In this document: piece by piece, positions 45,503-54,739 of the stretch
Position numbering within the stretch: position 1 is the first letter of the stretch
How the letters are laid out: every line of letters begins with the position of its first letter
Assembly: GCA_940746715.1 (NCBI GenBank)
Contig: CALNWN010000003.1
Span: forward strand, 124,001 to 188,000
Reading direction: 5' to 3'
From: an uncultured Paraburkholderia sp.
Lineage (GTDB): Bacteria; Pseudomonadota; Gammaproteobacteria; Burkholderiales; Burkholderiaceae
DNA: 64,000 nucleotides
Position numbers and translations under genes: made by a program
Notes under the pieces: model-generated
Told to the model about the DNA's origin: nothing
Databases searched by the model: none
Seen by the model: the letters and a program-made list of their open reading frames with translations, nothing else

Positions 45503-45754
45503 GAAAGTGGGCCTGAACAAAGACGCGGAATTATACAAACGAAACCTTGGACGCCCAGAAAAGCGCCGCCCTCCGAAATACCGCGAAATATCCCAGATAG
45601 TGAGGTGAGAATCGCCCGCAAACCCGCGCCAGTCATGGATTTCACCTATTTAGCGAGGCTCGCCGCACGCCGTTAAAGCTGGATGCGGCGAAGTGCGGAT
45701 AACGCGGGTGAACAGGCACTCGCCGCGGATCGACAAGACTGTTCCGGAGAACCC

Positions 45755-47357
45755 ATGCTAAACAACATCACAATTCGTGGCGGCCTGACGCTGGTAATCA
45801 GCGTGTTCGTTGCCTTTTTGCTGACCGTGATCGGTGTCGGCTATGGCGCGCTGCAACTGGCCAACAGCAGTCTCGACGACACGCAGCGCAGCGCCGCGGT
45901 GCTCTCGCATCTGAAGGCAAGCTCCGAGAAGCTGCTGCAGGTGCAATTGGCGCTGGGCTCCTATCAAACGCTCTTTAGCGTCGGCAAGCAGACCGACGAT
46001 CTGCTGCCGGCGGCGCACAAGGTGCTGGTCGAGTCGAACAAGGACTTCCGCAATTACATGGCCGGCCCGTTTTCGAGCGACGTCGAGCAGGCGCGCAGCG
46101 CGCTCGTCGACAAGGCGATCGAGCCCGAGTTCAAGGCGCTCACCGATTTCGACTTCAACACCTTCCGCAACATTCAGGGCGAGACGGCGAACGCGTTCTA
46201 CAGCACGTATTCGAAGGCAATCGACGCGCTCGAACACGCGCAGACCGACAACCAGCACCACCAGGCCGAGACCGCCGCGCAACGCTTCCAGATCGCGACG
46301 CTGCTCTTCGCCGCGATCGGCGCGCTCGCCATCGTGATCGGCATCGGCGCGCGCATGGCGTTGTCGGCGGCGCTCATCAAGCCGGTCAACGCGACCGTCA
46401 AGCACTTCGAGCGCATGGCCGCCGGGGACCTGACGGTGGCGATCAAGAGCCAGTCGCGCAACGAAATGGGCCAGTTGCTGAGCGCCTTGACGAAGATGCG
46501 CGACGGCCTCGTCGAAACCGTGTCGCAAGTGCGCGGCAGCACGACGGCCATCACGCAGGGCGCGAACGAAATCGCCTCGGGCAATGCGGACCTGTCCGCG
46601 CGCACCGAACAGCAGGCCGCGGCGCTTCAACAGACGGCGGCGAGCATGGAGCAGCTCTCGGCGACCGTGAAGCAGAACGCCGACAACGCGAAGCAGGCCA
46701 ACCGGCTTGCACACGGCGCGCTCGACACGGTCACGCGCGGCGGCAACGTCGTCTCGCGCGTCACCGAGACGATGGACGGCATCACGGAATCGTCGCGCAA
46801 GGTAACGGAGATCATCGGCATGATCGAAGGCATTGCGTTTCAGACCAACATTCTCGCGCTGAACGCAGCCGTGGAAGCCGCGCGTGCCGGCGAGCAAGGG
46901 CGCGGCTTCGCGGTGGTGGCCTCGGAAGTGCGCAGCCTCGCGCAGCGCTCCGGCGCGGCGGCGAAGGAGATCAAGGAGCTGATCGGCGATTCGGCGGCGC
47001 AGGTCGAGCAGGGCGCGTCGCTCGTGGCCGAGGCGAGCCGCACGATGAACGAGGCGGCAATCGGTCGAGCGCGTGACCGGCATCATGGGAGAGATCGAGG
47101 CCGCCGCGCTGGAGCAGAGCGACGGCATCGAGCAGGTGAACAAGGCCGTCTCGCAGATCGACGAGGTCACGCAGCACAACGCCGCGCTCGTCGAGGAAGC
47201 GGCTGCGGCGGCGAAATCGCTGGAAGAACAGGCGGCCGTGTTGCGCGAAGCGGTGGCCGTGTTTCGCGTGAGCGACGGCTCGGCGCGACATGCGAGCTAT
47301 GCCGTGACGCCCGCGGGCGGCGTGGCCGGCGCGGGCGCGGCGCTCGCCATGTCCTGA
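45755..47357 (+). pseudogene. Methyl-accepting chemotaxis protein with a C-terminal frameshift
   Basis: Transmembrane chemoreceptor. The N-terminal helix ([17 protein letters not shown]), a four-helix-bundle type periplasmic domain of about 150 residues, a second helix ([18 protein letters not shown]), a HAMP region ([16 protein letters not shown]) and the signalling tip [20 protein letters not shown] are in one frame. Near 47057 the frame moves: the first frame goes from RTMNEAA into nonsense while [16 protein letters not shown] continues in another frame to the stop at 47355-47357. A gain of one base or loss of two around gcggcaa explains it. With the shift repaired the protein would be about 534 residues. 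ATG 45755 follows GGAGA. Confidence 0.85.
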
Positions 47358-47431
47358 TCTCGCGTGCGGCGGGCGGGCGCTGCGGGTTCAACCGGCACGC
47401 GCAAGCGCCTCCCGGCGCGCCGCCTCTGCCG

Positions 47432-48457
47432 TCAGCCCGCAAATCCGCGAGGATTCGCCGACTGCCAGCGCCAGTGGTCGGCACACATTCTTTCGATGCC
47501 GAATTCCGTGCGCCAGCCGAGCACTTCCGACGCCGCGCGCGGATCCGCAAAGCACGACGCCACGTCGCCCGGACGGTGCGCCACGATTTCATACGGCACC
47601 GGGCGCCCCGACGCCTTCTCGAACGCCTTCACCACGTCGAGCACGCTATAGCCCTGGCCCGTTCCCAGATTGACGACGAAGCTCGCGTCGCGCTTGACGA
47701 GCGCATCGAGCGCCGCGAGGTGCCCGCGCGCCAGATCGACCACGTGGATGTAATCGCGCACGCCGGTGCCGTCCGGCGTTTCGTAATCGCCGCCGAACAC
47801 GCGCAGTCTTTCCAGCTTGCCGACCGCGACCTGGGCGACATATGGCATCAGGTTGTTCGGAATGCCCGCCGGATCTTCGCCGATCAGCCCGCTCTCGTGC
47901 GCGCCGACCGGATTGAAATAGCGCAGCGTGGCGATGCGCCACGACGGATCGGCCACTTCGAGATCGCGCAGCACCTGTTCGGCGATCAGCTTGGACTGGC
48001 CATACGGGTTGGTCGCGGAGAGCGGAAACGATTCGTCGATGGGCGAGCTTTTCGGCACGCCGTAGACCGTCGCGGACGAGCTGAAGACGAACTGCTTCAC
48101 GTTGCGATCGCGCATCACGCCGAGCAGCGCGAGCAGGCTGCCCACGTTGTTGCTGTAGTACTCGATGGGCTTTGCGACCGATTCGCCCACCGCCTTTAGC
48201 GCGGCAAAGTGAATCGCGCCCGTGATTGGGTGCGCGTCGAAGATGCGATTGAGCGCCGCCTGGTCGCGCGCGTCGGCCTCATAAAAGGCAACCGCGCGTC
48301 CGGTGATCTGCTCGACGCGCCGCAGCGACTCGCGGTTGCTGTTCACCAGATTGTCGATTACCACGACGTCGTAGCCACCGTTCAGCAGTTCGACGCAGGT
48401 ATGCGAGCCGATGAAGCCCGCGCCGCCCGTTACCAGAATCGTGCCCTTCGTGGTCAT
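47432..48457 (-). CDS. galE: UDP-glucose 4-epimerase
   Basis: GalE, 341 residues, interconverts UDP-glucose and UDP-galactose (and possibly the N-acetyl forms). The full set of motifs is present: [37 protein letters not shown], the catalytic [21 protein letters not shown] and [16 protein letters not shown] 48457 follows GGAG at eight bases. The gene lies 12 bases after the GT4 gene on the same strand and is presumably in one operon with it, the GT2 gene and the flippase gene. It converges with the chemoreceptor pseudogene. Confidence 0.96.
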   Translation of the reverse strand: MTTKGTILVTGGAGFIGSHTCVELLNGGYDVVVIDNLVNSNRESLRRVEQITGRAVAFYEADARDQAALNRIFDAHPITGAIHFAALKAVGESVAKPIEYYSNNVGSLLALLGVMRDRNVKQFVFSSSATVYGVPKSSPIDESFPLSATNPYGQSKLIAEQVLRDLEVADPSWRIATLRYFNPVGAHESGLIGEDPAGIPNNLMPYVAQVAVGKLERLRVFGGDYETPDGTGVRDYIHVVDLARGHLAALDALVKRDASFVVNLGTGQGYSVLDVVKAFEKASGRPVPYEIVAHRPGDVASCFADPRAASEVLGWRTEFGIERMCADHWRWQSANPRGFAG

Positions 48458-48469
48458 GCTGTTGCTCCG

Positions 48470-49618
48470 TTAAAGTAAAACGCCCGTCATTTTTTGCACC
48501 AGGTCTTTATACGTTTCGACGACGACGCGTTCGTCGAACTCCTGCGCGACTTTCTGCCGGCCGCGTTCCGCCATGGCGCGGCGCTCGGCGCCGCTCATGT
48601 CGAGCATGTGCGCGAGCGCGCCTGCCAGGCTTTCTGCATTGCGCGCTTCGCAAAGCAATCCATTGACGCCGTGCGCCACCACTTCGCGGCAGCCCGGCAC
48701 GTCGGTCGCGACGATGGGCCGGCCCATCGCCGAGGCTTCCATCAGCGTGCGCGGCACGCCTTCGCGATACGACGGCAACACGATGCAATCCGCATCGGCG
48801 ATAAAGGGCCGCACGTCATGCGCCTCGTCGAGATAGTCGATGATGCCTTCGCGCTCCCATGTCGCCACTTCGTCGCGCGTGATCGCACTCGGGTTGTCGA
48901 CGCCGACCGGCCCGAGCAATTGGAACCGCGCATGCGGATAACGCTGGCGCAGACGCCGCGCCGCTTCCACATATTCGCCGACGCCCTTGTCCCAAAGCAA
49001 ACGGCCAATCAGCACGAACCTGAATTCCGCGCGCTCGGGCAGGGGCGTGAAGCCGAACTGCTCGAGATCGACGCCTTCGCCGTGCAAAAGCCGCGCGTGC
49101 TCAGGATGCACCAACAAATTCTGTTCGACAAACGCTGCCTGATCGTCGCGATTCAGAAACCAGACCTCGCGCGGGAAACGGAACGCAAAACGATACAGTT
49201 TCTTCGCGACCTGCGCGGCGCGGCTCCGCTGGATGAACACATAGCCGAGCCCCGTGGTCACGGCGACCGACTGCACGCCCGCGAGTTTCGCGGCGATCGA
49301 GCCGTAGATATTCGGCTTGATCGTGTAATGAAACACCACGTGCGGGCGGATCGCGCGGTAATGACGATACAGCGAGTACAGCGTGCGCAGATCGTCGCGC
49401 GGATTGGTGCCTTTGGAAGCGACCGGCAATTCGATGCAGCGGCAACCCATGGCCGCGAGCAGCTCGAATGTGCGGTCGCGCGGCGCGAGCACGGTGACGT
49501 CGACGCCGCGCCCCACCAGCATGCGGATCAGCCCTTGCCGATACGTATAGATTGCCCAGGTGGTGTTACACACGAGTGTAATGCGCAACGCGGGCGTCGA
49601 CTTGAGGGCTGGCTTCAT
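48470..49618 (-). CDS. GT4 family glycosyltransferase
   Basis: GT-B glycosyltransferase of 382 residues. The N-terminal lobe (LRITLVCNTTWAIYTYRQGLIRML, HYTIKPNIYGSIAAK) resembles enzymes such as RfaB/PglA that act on undecaprenyl-linked HexNAc, and the C-terminal lobe has VLIGRLLWDKGVGEYVEAARRL and the donor motif CIVLPSYREGVPRTLMEASAMGRPIVATDVPGC. ATG 49618 is preferred over 49663 because the extra 15 residues are not family-like; no strong ribosome binding site is visible at either. It is co-directional with galE and the GT2 gene. Confidence 0.88.
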   Translation of the reverse strand: MKPALKSTPALRITLVCNTTWAIYTYRQGLIRMLVGRGVDVTVLAPRDRTFELLAAMGCRCIELPVASKGTNPRDDLRTLYSLYRHYRAIRPHVVFHYTIKPNIYGSIAAKLAGVQSVAVTTGLGYVFIQRSRAAQVAKKLYRFAFRFPREVWFLNRDDQAAFVEQNLLVHPEHARLLHGEGVDLEQFGFTPLPERAEFRFVLIGRLLWDKGVGEYVEAARRLRQRYPHARFQLLGPVGVDNPSAITRDEVATWEREGIIDYLDEAHDVRPFIADADCIVLPSYREGVPRTLMEASAMGRPIVATDVPGCREVVAHGVNGLLCEARNAESLAGALAHMLDMSGAERRAMAERGRQKVAQEFDERVVVETYKDLVQKMTGVLL

Positions 49619-49669
49619 GCTGGAAAGCGCTTGACGGTGAGTGAAAGGGCGAAGGGGCGCCAACGCGGT

Positions 49670-50503
49670 TTAATGACTCGCGCGTGGCAAGAGCAGGCCG
49701 CGCTTGACCCGCTGCAACGCGCGGTAGGGCGTCACGAGATGCAGCAGATTCTTCGCGAGACCGAGCCAGTCGTACGGATTGGCGACGTTGAAGTAGCGCA
49801 GTTGCAGCCGCAGCGTCGAGAGTACCTGGCGGCGCCGCTTCGTCGCGCTGATGCCGCCTTCGTTCAGCTCGTAATACAGGCCCAGTTCCGGCAGGTTCGC
49901 GCAGTCGTAGCGCTCCATCAGGCGTACGAACAGATCAAGGTCTTCGGCCGAGCGATACTTCGCGCGATAGTTTCCGACCGCGCGCACCGCGTCGATACGC
50001 AGCATCATCGAAGGATGCGCGAGGCATGAGCGGAAAAAGCGCAGGCGCCGGATCTGCGCGGCTTCGGCGGGCGGGCTCAGCATGAAAAGCGGCTCGCCCG
50101 CGCGCGTGACGACTTGCGTCCACATGCCGAGCCCCGCCACTTGCGGATGCGCTTCCATATAGGCCCGCTGCTTCGCAAGCCGTTGCGGCACGCTGCGATC
50201 GCCAGCGTCGATACGCGCCGCATGGCGAAAGCCGCGCTGGGCGAGAGCGTCGATGCCCGCTTCCAGCGCGCGCTCGATGCCGCCGTTCACCGGCATGCGC
50301 AGCACTTCGATCTGCAGGTTCGGCAGCGCCGGCGCGACGATGGGCGGCGTGCTGCCGTCATCGACGATCAGAACGTGCACCAGCGCACGTTCGCTGAACG
50401 ACGCGAGCGTCAGATCGACGTCGGCCTGGCCGTTGTAGGCGGGCATCAGCACCGCGACGTCGTCGAGGCAGTGCGGCGGCGCGTCGGCGAAAGGAAGCGT
50501 CAT
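49670..50503 (-). CDS. GT2 family glycosyltransferase
   Basis: GT-A glycosyltransferase of 277 residues. Motifs: VAVLMPAYNGQADVDLTLASF at the N-terminus, LIVDDGS, NGGIERALEAGIDAL, a RIDAGDRSVP donor region in place of the usual DxDD, and the SAEDLDLFVRLMERY acceptor-side motif. The sugar is unknown. Its ATG overlaps the stop of the flippase gene by four bases, implying coupling, and a 51-base gap leads to the GT4 gene downstream. Confidence 0.86.
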   Translation of the reverse strand: MTLPFADAPPHCLDDVAVLMPAYNGQADVDLTLASFSERALVHVLIVDDGSTPPIVAPALPNLQIEVLRMPVNGGIERALEAGIDALAQRGFRHAARIDAGDRSVPQRLAKQRAYMEAHPQVAGLGMWTQVVTRAGEPLFMLSPPAEAAQIRRLRFFRSCLAHPSMMLRIDAVRAVGNYRAKYRSAEDLDLFVRLMERYDCANLPELGLYYELNEGGISATKRRRQVLSTLRLQLRYFNVANPYDWLGLAKNLLHLVTPYRALQRVKRGLLLPRASH

Positions 50504-51816
50504 GAGCTTAATTTGAAACGGATGTAATAAATATTAACTGCCGCCGCCGCCAGATAACCGCCCGCGAGACCGACCAGCGCGCCATAGGCGCCAAGCCGCG
50601 GAATAGCCAGCAGGTTGACGATGAACGCGACGCCGAGCGCGAGCAGCCACTTGAACAGCAACACGAACTTCGCCTGATACTTGAGCACGACGAGATTGCC
50701 GATCGCTTCGATGCCCGCCGGCACGGAGAGCCACACGGCCCAGCGGAAAATCTCGATGGCGCCTTCGAAGCCCGGCCCGAACACGCGCCGGATGATAAAG
50801 CCCGCGAGCAGGTCGAGCACGAGCGCGCCGGAGATCATCAGCGCGGCGGTCATCGCCGTGAGACGCCACAGGTTACGGCGCAGCTGCGCGGCTTGCTGCA
50901 CCCGGTAGACGAACGCGGGCGCGATGGTCTGCGCGAGCATCAGCGCGAGCGTGATCCAGTTTTCGTTCAGCTGTTGCGCGGCCGAATAGCGCCCGAGATC
51001 GGCGAATGAAATGGCGCGCTCGAGCATGAGCCGGTCCAGTTTCAGGAACAGGTACATACAGATCAGGCCGAGCCAGAAGACCGTGCCCGCGCTCGCGAAA
51101 TGCGTGAAGAGCGCGCGGTCGAAGTGCCAGCCGAGCTTGCCGCCATGCCGACGAATGTAATAGACGACCAGTACACTGCCGATAGCCGCCGACTCCAGTG
51201 CCCACAGCCAGCCAAAGCGCGAGGGTTCTGCGGCCACGCGCACGAGCAGATACACGAGACCCGCCTTGAGCACCGCGGTGCTCATGCTCGTGAGCAGCTG
51301 CGGCTTGCTGTAGGTCATGCTTTGCAGCCACGCATTGATCACGCCGACGAACGGCTCGCGAAACAGCATGGTGACCGCGAGCCCCGCGAGCATGGCGCCG
51401 ACGAGTGGATCGAAGAAACCCAGCGCAATGCCGAGCCATGTAAGCAGCAAGGCCGCGACCGACACCGAAAAGCGCAGCGTGAAGGCGCTGCCGAGCACGG
51501 TGCCGAGTTGCGCGGGCGGCCGCGCGACGATGGTGGGCACGAGAATCTCGGCGCCGCAGACCCATGTGATGGGCGAGAGCACGAGCAGCAGCGTATTGGC
51601 GTATTGCCATTTGCCGAACGTGTCGGGTCCGAAGTAACGCGCGAGCAGGCCGCTGATCGCTATCGCCACCCCGATTTGCGTGAGCCGTTCGAGACCGAGC
51701 CAGACAATATTCGCGAACGCGCGCGTGACGTCCGGGTTGGCAAAGCGTTTGAGCGTCAGCATCCGGCAAGCGCTCGCCCATGCACTTTGCGGCAGCTCAC
51801 CCGCCTCGTCGGCCAT
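50500..51816 (-). CDS. Polysaccharide flippase (Wzx/MATE-like oligosaccharide exporter)
   Basis: Polytopic protein of about 438 residues with 12 or so predicted helices (for example LGLERLTQIGVAIAISGLLARYFGPDTFG near the start), the typical pattern of the polysaccharide transport family. It should move undecaprenyl-linked oligosaccharide units across the inner membrane, an export route separate from Wzm/Wzt. ATG 51816 is used; an internal ATG at 51762 (MLTLKRFANPD) is equally plausible because the first 18 residues are unlike the family. No Wzy-type polymerase accompanies it in the window. Confidence 0.8.
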   Translation of the reverse strand: MADEAGELPQSAWASACRMLTLKRFANPDVTRAFANIVWLGLERLTQIGVAIAISGLLARYFGPDTFGKWQYANTLLLVLSPITWVCGAEILVPTIVARPPAQLGTVLGSAFTLRFSVSVAALLLTWLGIALGFFDPLVGAMLAGLAVTMLFREPFVGVINAWLQSMTYSKPQLLTSMSTAVLKAGLVYLLVRVAAEPSRFGWLWALESAAIGSVLVVYYIRRHGGKLGWHFDRALFTHFASAGTVFWLGLICMYLFLKLDRLMLERAISFADLGRYSAAQQLNENWITLALMLAQTIAPAFVYRVQQAAQLRRNLWRLTAMTAALMISGALVLDLLAGFIIRRVFGPGFEGAIEIFRWAVWLSVPAGIEAIGNLVVLKYQAKFVLLFKWLLALGVAFIVNLLAIPRLGAYGALVGLAGGYLAAAAVNIYYIRFKLSS

Positions 51817-51887
51817 CTGGGCAACTTTACAGATGGAGGGCGTCTAAGCATTAGAATGGCGTTACTAGGCTGGTCCGAAAGGCGCAA

Positions 51888-51931
51888 TTATAAGTTGGAA
51901 CCGGATCGCTTATAAGTTGGAACCGGATCGC
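51888..51931. repeat. Perfect 22-bp tandem duplication
   Basis: The unit beginning ttataagttggaacc and ending ggatcgc is repeated exactly, at 51888-51909 and 51910-51931, in the 212-base region between the divergent flippase and phosphomannomutase genes. It lies about 100 bases upstream of the phosphomannomutase ATG and may contain promoter elements (TTATAAG is -10-like). Confidence 0.85.
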
Positions 51932-52028
51932 TTCCGGCAAGGGCGCAGCATCATGTCCAATTGCTATGATTTACCGATTCCGCATGACTGTGCCGGTCAA
52001 ATTTTCCATTGCACGCAAGTGAGCCAAC

Positions 52029-53423
52029 ATGATCTCCAAATCCATTTTCAAGGCGTATGACATTCGCGGTGTGATCGGCAAGACGCTCGACGCCGACGCA
52101 GCGCGTTCGATCGGCCGCGCGTTCGGCAGTGAAGTGCGTGCGCAGGGCGGCGACGCGGTGGTGGTCGCGCGCGACGGCCGTCTGTCGGGCCCGGAATTGA
52201 TCCAGGCATTGTCGGACGGCCTGCGTGCGGCCGGCGTCGACGTAGTGAATGTCGGCATGGTGCCTACGCCCGTCGGTTATTTCGCGGCTAGCGTGCCGTT
52301 GCAGCTGGAGGGCGGCGAACGCCGCGTCGATTCGTGCATCGTCGTGACGGGTAGTCATAATCCGCCGGATTACAACGGCTTCAAGATGGTGCTGCGCGGC
52401 TCCGCCATTTACGGCGAGCAGATTCAGGCGCTGCATCAGCGCATCGTCGACGAAAACTTTTCTGAAGGCAGCGGCACGTATGTCGAGTACGACATTGCCG
52501 ACGACTATCTCCAGCGCATTGCAAGCGACGTCAAGCTCGCGCGTCCCATCAAGATCGTGGTGGATACCGGCAACGGCGTCGCCGGCGGCCTCGCGCCCCA
52601 GCTCTTCAGGGAGCTCGGTTGCGAACTCGTCGAGCTCTTCACGGAGATCGACGGCAACTTCCCGAACCATCACCCGGACCCGGCGCACCCGGAAAACCTT
52701 CAGGACGTGATTCGCGCGTTGAAGGAAGCGGACGCGGAAATCGGCTTCGCATTCGACGGCGACGGCGACCGCCTCGGCGTCGTCACGAAAGACGGCCAGA
52801 TCATTTATCCGGACCGCCAGCTGATGCTCTTCGCCGAAGAAGTGCTGTCGCGCAACAAGGGCGCGCAGATCATTTACGACGTGAAGTGCACGCGCAATCT
52901 CGCGAAGTGGGTGAAAGACAAGGGCGGCGAGCCGCTCATGTGGAAGACCGGCCACTCGCTCGTGAAAGCGAAGCTGCGCGAAACCGGCGCGCCGCTCGCG
53001 GGCGAAATGAGCGGGCACGTGTTCTTCAAGGACCGCTGGTACGGTTTCGACGACGGCCTCTACACCGGCGCGCGTCTGCTCGAAATCCTCACGCGCGTTG
53101 AAGACCCGAGCAAGCTGCTCAACTCGCTGCCCAACTCGAATTCCACGCCTGAGCTGCAACTGAAGCTCGAAGAAGGCGAGAACTTCGAACTCATCGCACG
53201 TCTGCAGAAAAACGCGCAGTTCACAGGCGCGGACGACGTCGTGACCATCGACGGCCTGCGCGTCGAGTACCCGGACGGCTTCGGCCTCGCGCGCTCGTCG
53301 AACACCACGCCGGTCGTGGTCATGCGTTTCGAGGCCGATAACGACGCGGCGCTCAAGCGCATCCAGGAAGACTTCCGCCGCGTGATTCTCGCGGAGAAGG
53401 CGGACGCGAAGCTGCCGTTCTGA
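52029..53423 (+). CDS. manB: Phosphomannomutase/phosphoglucomutase
   Basis: Alpha-D-phosphohexomutase of 464 residues, similar to AlgC/ManB, interconverting mannose-6-P and mannose-1-P (and the glucose pair). It supplies ManC with mannose-1-phosphate and RmlA/GalE with glucose-1-phosphate. Motifs: the phosphoserine loop VTGSHNPPDYNGFKMV at about 110-125, the metal loop AFDGDGDRLGVV, the sugar-binding GEMSGHVFFKDRWYG and the C-terminal phosphate-binding segment around 405-435. The ATG is close to a weak GAG-type ribosome binding site. It is followed by a strong terminator. Confidence 0.93.
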   Translation: MISKSIFKAYDIRGVIGKTLDADAARSIGRAFGSEVRAQGGDAVVVARDGRLSGPELIQALSDGLRAAGVDVVNVGMVPTPVGYFAASVPLQLEGGERRVDSCIVVTGSHNPPDYNGFKMVLRGSAIYGEQIQALHQRIVDENFSEGSGTYVEYDIADDYLQRIASDVKLARPIKIVVDTGNGVAGGLAPQLFRELGCELVELFTEIDGNFPNHHPDPAHPENLQDVIRALKEADAEIGFAFDGDGDRLGVVTKDGQIIYPDRQLMLFAEEVLSRNKGAQIIYDVKCTRNLAKWVKDKGGEPLMWKTGHSLVKAKLRETGAPLAGEMSGHVFFKDRWYGFDDGLYTGARLLEILTRVEDPSKLLNSLPNSNSTPELQLKLEEGENFELIARLQKNAQFTGADDVVTIDGLRVEYPDGFGLARSSNTTPVVVMRFEADNDAALKRIQEDFRRVILAEKADAKLPF

Positions 53424-53494
53424 TGCCGTTCTGACAGTTCGAACGAAGGCAGCGGCGGCGCGGCGCTTTGCACGGTGCCGCAGCCATTGTCGCT

Positions 53495-53531
53495 AACGCG
53501 GCGCGGGTTCACTTACCGCGCCGCGTTTTTT
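53495..53531 (+). terminator. Rho-independent terminator after manB
   Basis: A perfect 12-base stem, AACGCGGCGCGG (53495-53506) with CCGCGCCGCGTT (53516-53527), a nine-base loop and a run of six T ending at 53531. Confidence 0.9.
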
Positions 53532-53569
53532 CATGCCGATTGGCCAGCTCGCGCTAGAATTGCCGTCCT

Positions 53570-53597
53570 GGCGACATGACGTGCACGTCATGTCGCC
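53570..53597. promoter_or_regulatory. Perfect 28-bp palindrome upstream of waaC
   Basis: Each half is GGCGACATGACGTG read from either strand (53570-53583 and 53584-53597) with no spacer. It lies 38 bases after the manB terminator and about 97 bases before the waaC start, just downstream of a -10-like TAGAAT at 53555-53560. The size and perfection suggest a dimeric regulator site or a leader hairpin. No transcription factor can be named from the sequence. Confidence 0.7.
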
Positions 53598-53694
53598 GCT
53601 CGCCGGAGGTCTCGCGCGAAGCGAAGCGGCAGGGCTTCGCGGCACCTCTTTCAATGCATCTTCGGACCGCATAGCCGGTTTCCCTCTCTTGAGC

Positions 53695-54690
53695 GTGCAA
53701 AAGATATTGATCGTGAGGGTGTCGTCACTGGGCGACGTCGTTCACAACATGCCGGTGATCGCCGACATCCGGCGCCGCCATCCCGAGGCGCAGATCGACT
53801 GGCTCGTCGAGGAAAGCTTCGTCGGGCTCGTGGAGCTGGTGAGCGGCGTGCGGCGGGCAATTCCAGTGTCGCTGCGGCGCTGGCGCAAGCGTCTCTTTTC
53901 TGTCGACAACTGGAGCGAGATCGGTGCGTTTCGCCGTGCGCTCGCCGCCGAGCACTACGATCTCGTGATCGACTGCCAGGGGCTCATCAAGACCGCGTGG
54001 GTCGCGAGCATGGCGCGCGGACCGCTCGTCGGCCTCGCGAATCGCACGGACGGCGCGGGCTTCGAATGGCCGGTGCGTTTCTTTTACGACCGGCGTGTGC
54101 CGATCGAGCCACGCATCCATGTCGTTGAGCGCACGCGGCAACTGGTGGCCGCGGCGCTGAACGATCCGCCGCCGCAGCCCACCGACGACATCGACTTCGG
54201 CATCGATACGGGGCGCGCCGCGCTGGCGCTCTCGGCGGCCAATCTGAATCTTCCCGTGCCTTACGTGGTGTTCGTGCATGCGACCTCGCGTGCGGACAAG
54301 CAATGGCCCGATACCGCGTGGATCGAGTTGGGGCAGTCGCTCGTGCGGCGCGGCGCGTCGATCGTGTTGCCGTGGGGCAGCGAATCCGAACGCGCGACGA
54401 GCGAGCGTCTCGCGAAGGAATTCGGCGCCGCGGCCATCGTGCCGCCCAGATTGTCGTTGCCGGCGGTGGTCGGTCTGATAGAAGGTGCAGCCGCGACGGT
54501 CGGCGTTGACACAGGTCTAGTGCACATCGCGGCGGCGCTGAAGCGGCCGACGGTCGAGTTGTACAATTTCGCCACCGCGTGGCGGACCGGCGGTTACTGG
54601 TCGCCGAACGTCGTCAATCTCGGCACGGCCGGGCAGCCGCCCACGCTGCAACACGTGAAGTCCGCGCTTGCCGGCTTCGGCCTGCTGTAA
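53695..54690 (+). CDS. waaC: Lipopolysaccharide heptosyltransferase I
   Basis: WaaC (GT9 family), 331 residues, adds the first L-glycero-D-manno-heptose to Kdo in the LPS inner core. The protein begins VQKILIVRVSSLGDVVHNMPVIADI, has DWLVEESF, VIDCQGLIKTAW and in the C-terminal lobe VFVHATSRADKQWP and AATVGVDTGLVHIAAALKRPTVELY. GTG 53695 is chosen from family start position and length; the frame is open to 53533 without homology. It heads a waaC-kdoO-waaA set on the same strand. Confidence 0.93.
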   Translation: MQKILIVRVSSLGDVVHNMPVIADIRRRHPEAQIDWLVEESFVGLVELVSGVRRAIPVSLRRWRKRLFSVDNWSEIGAFRRALAAEHYDLVIDCQGLIKTAWVASMARGPLVGLANRTDGAGFEWPVRFFYDRRVPIEPRIHVVERTRQLVAAALNDPPPQPTDDIDFGIDTGRAALALSAANLNLPVPYVVFVHATSRADKQWPDTAWIELGQSLVRRGASIVLPWGSESERATSERLAKEFGAAAIVPPRLSLPAVVGLIEGAAATVGVDTGLVHIAAALKRPTVELYNFATAWRTGGYWSPNVVNLGTAGQPPTLQHVKSALAGFGLL

Positions 54691-54739
54691 TTCGTCCGGC
54701 GCGCTTCGCCTTACGCATCATCCGTTTTCAAGGGCGATC

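Noticed and set aside
44402..51816. Wzy polymerase to match the flippase
   Set aside because: No extra polytopic protein with a large periplasmic loop is present; all membrane proteins here fit other families better.
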